Of a stretch of DNA of 64,000 nucleotides, positions 63,304-64,000 are shown one piece after another. The stretch's first letter is position 1; the number at the start of each line of letters is the position of its first letter. The notes under the pieces are model-generated. The model was not told the DNA's origin. It ran no database searches and worked only from the letters and a program-made list of their open reading frames with translations. The stretch spans positions 222,501 to 286,500 of the forward strand of contig NZ_CP162490.1 of assembly GCF_041245805.1 (NCBI RefSeq). Reading direction: 5' to 3'. A program made the translations under genes and the position numbers. The stretch comes from Xanthomonas sp. DAR 34887. Lineage in GTDB: Bacteria; Pseudomonadota; Gammaproteobacteria; Xanthomonadales; Xanthomonadaceae.

Positions 63304-64000
63304 ATGCAAGAGCAAATTCTCGACGCCCTGCGCCGCCAGGCCAACGCCGACGCGCTGCGTATCGCCCAGGCCTGGGTGGCCGGCGCCGCCGCCGACGCGC
63401 AGGCGCACCGTTGGCTGGCGCTGGCGCAACAGCAGAACGACGACACCGCCGCCGCGCTGGTCAGCATCGACCAGGCCATCGCGCTGGCGCCGGAAGACGC
63501 CGGCCTGCACCTGCTGCGCGCCGGCATGCTGCTCAGCGCCAACGACCTGGCCCAGGCCGAGGACGCGCTGGCACGCACCGCCGCGCTGGATCCCAACCAG
63601 TTCCTGGCCTACGTGATGCGCGCCCATCTCGCACTGGGCCGCGGCGATCTGGACGAAGTGGAGCGGCTCAGCCGCACCGCCGCGCGGCTGGATCCGGAGC
63701 ATCCGCAATTGCTGGGCCTGGACGGCATGCTTGCGCTGCGCCGCGGCGATGCCGATCGCGCCCTGGCGCTGCTGTCGCGGGCCAGCAATGCGCTGCCCGA
63801 CGATCCGCGGTTGCTGTACGCGCTCGGTTTCGCCTACCTGGAAAAGCAGCATCTGGCGTTCGCCGAGACCGCGTTCCGCCGCGTCGCCACGCTGACCCGC
63901 GGTACCAGTGCGCTGATGGCGCTGGTCGCGCAGCTGGCACACCGCCAGGGCCGCCTCGACGACGCCATCGCGGCGCTGGACGCGGTGCTGGCCGATCCGG
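63304..64000 (+). CDS. TPR-repeat protein, partial at window edge
   Basis: At least 232 residues are visible before the window ends. The chain is made of TPR helices, for example WVAGAAADAQAHRWLALAQQ, ALVSIDQAIALAPEDAGLHL, AYVMRAHLALGRGDLDEVE and ALSRASNALP-like ALLSRASNALPDDPRLLYAL. The product may continue with another domain, as is common in Xanthomonas, but that lies outside. No signal peptide is visible. Confidence 0.85.
   Translation, partial: MQEQILDALRRQANADALRIAQAWVAGAAADAQAHRWLALAQQQNDDTAAALVSIDQAIALAPEDAGLHLLRAGMLLSANDLAQAEDALARTAALDPNQFLAYVMRAHLALGRGDLDEVERLSRTAARLDPEHPQLLGLDGMLALRRGDADRALALLSRASNALPDDPRLLYALGFAYLEKQHLAFAETAFRRVATLTRGTSALMALVAQLAHRQGRLDDAIAALDAVLADP

Overview
The window comes from a high-GC gammaproteobacterium that is almost certainly a Xanthomonas (family Lysobacteraceae/Xanthomonadaceae). 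The pointers are the 3' end of an rRNA operon followed by three tandem GH5 cellulase paralogues, a C-terminal XVIPCD secretion domain (the tag of the Xanthomonas type IV bacterial-killing system), a 1485-aa GltB with GltD, and many GTAG/GTGG REP hairpins of the Xanthomonas/Stenotrophomonas type. I cannot fix the species from sequence alone. Nothing marks the window as a prophage, plasmid or large genomic island; it reads as ordinary chromosome with dispersed small repeats.

Layout. 1-1.57 kb: 23S (3' part) and 5S rRNA with a strong terminator. 1.7-9 kb (minus strand): PepSY protein, phosphate-binding-protein/OmpA fusion, a two-domain methylglyoxal synthase, and three GH5 endoglucanases. 9-9.6 kb: four REP hairpins. 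9.6-15.7 kb: gltB-gltD glutamate synthase. 15.9-18.5 kb: two I78-type peptidase-inhibitor genes either side of a type IB topoisomerase, then a Cys-rich small protein. 18.5-22.6 kb: short-chain dehydrogenase, ATP-dependent ligase LigD, DUF3606 protein. 23.1-25.4 kb: BlaI-like repressor and M56/BlaR1-like membrane protease with a visible operator over their promoter. 25.5-31.2 kb: saccharopine-dehydrogenase-like protein, a four-copy tandem repeat, then a helicase/exonuclease pair matching MrfA-MrfB (YprA-YprB). 31.3-31.9 kb: HigB-HigA toxin-antitoxin. 32-36.4 kb: HlyIII protein and several poorly characterised small proteins separated by long gene-poor stretches. 36.4-38.9 kb: a lipoprotein followed by a muramidase-like XVIPCD protein, the most interesting locus here, which I read as an immunity/effector pair of the antibacterial type IV secretion system. 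39-48.6 kb: DUF4424, MFS transporter, EcsC protein, GH43 hydrolase, HSL-type esterase, NYN/OST-HTH protein, DUF938 methyltransferase, glycine-zipper protein. 48.9-52.6 kb: a fused indolepyruvate ferredoxin oxidoreductase. 52.8-64 kb: TPR-like protein, AEC transporter, Ycf46-like AAA ATPase, a tightly packed ParA-SixA-YceI-PLD run, thioesterase, PlsC acyltransferase, YheT hydrolase, and a TPR protein that runs off the window.

Working together: the cellulases, the GH43 enzyme and the esterase fit a plant-polymer lifestyle. GltBD assimilates ammonium into glutamate. LigD and the MrfAB-like pair are DNA-repair modules. The BlaI/BlaR1-like pair is a self-regulated proteolytic sensor. The XVIPCD protein is a candidate weapon against competing bacteria. 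Intergenic space is dominated by four families of dispersed palindromic repeats; one of them has stems that covary around an invariant TTCA loop, and two copies of another element share a non-coding tail of about 250 bp.
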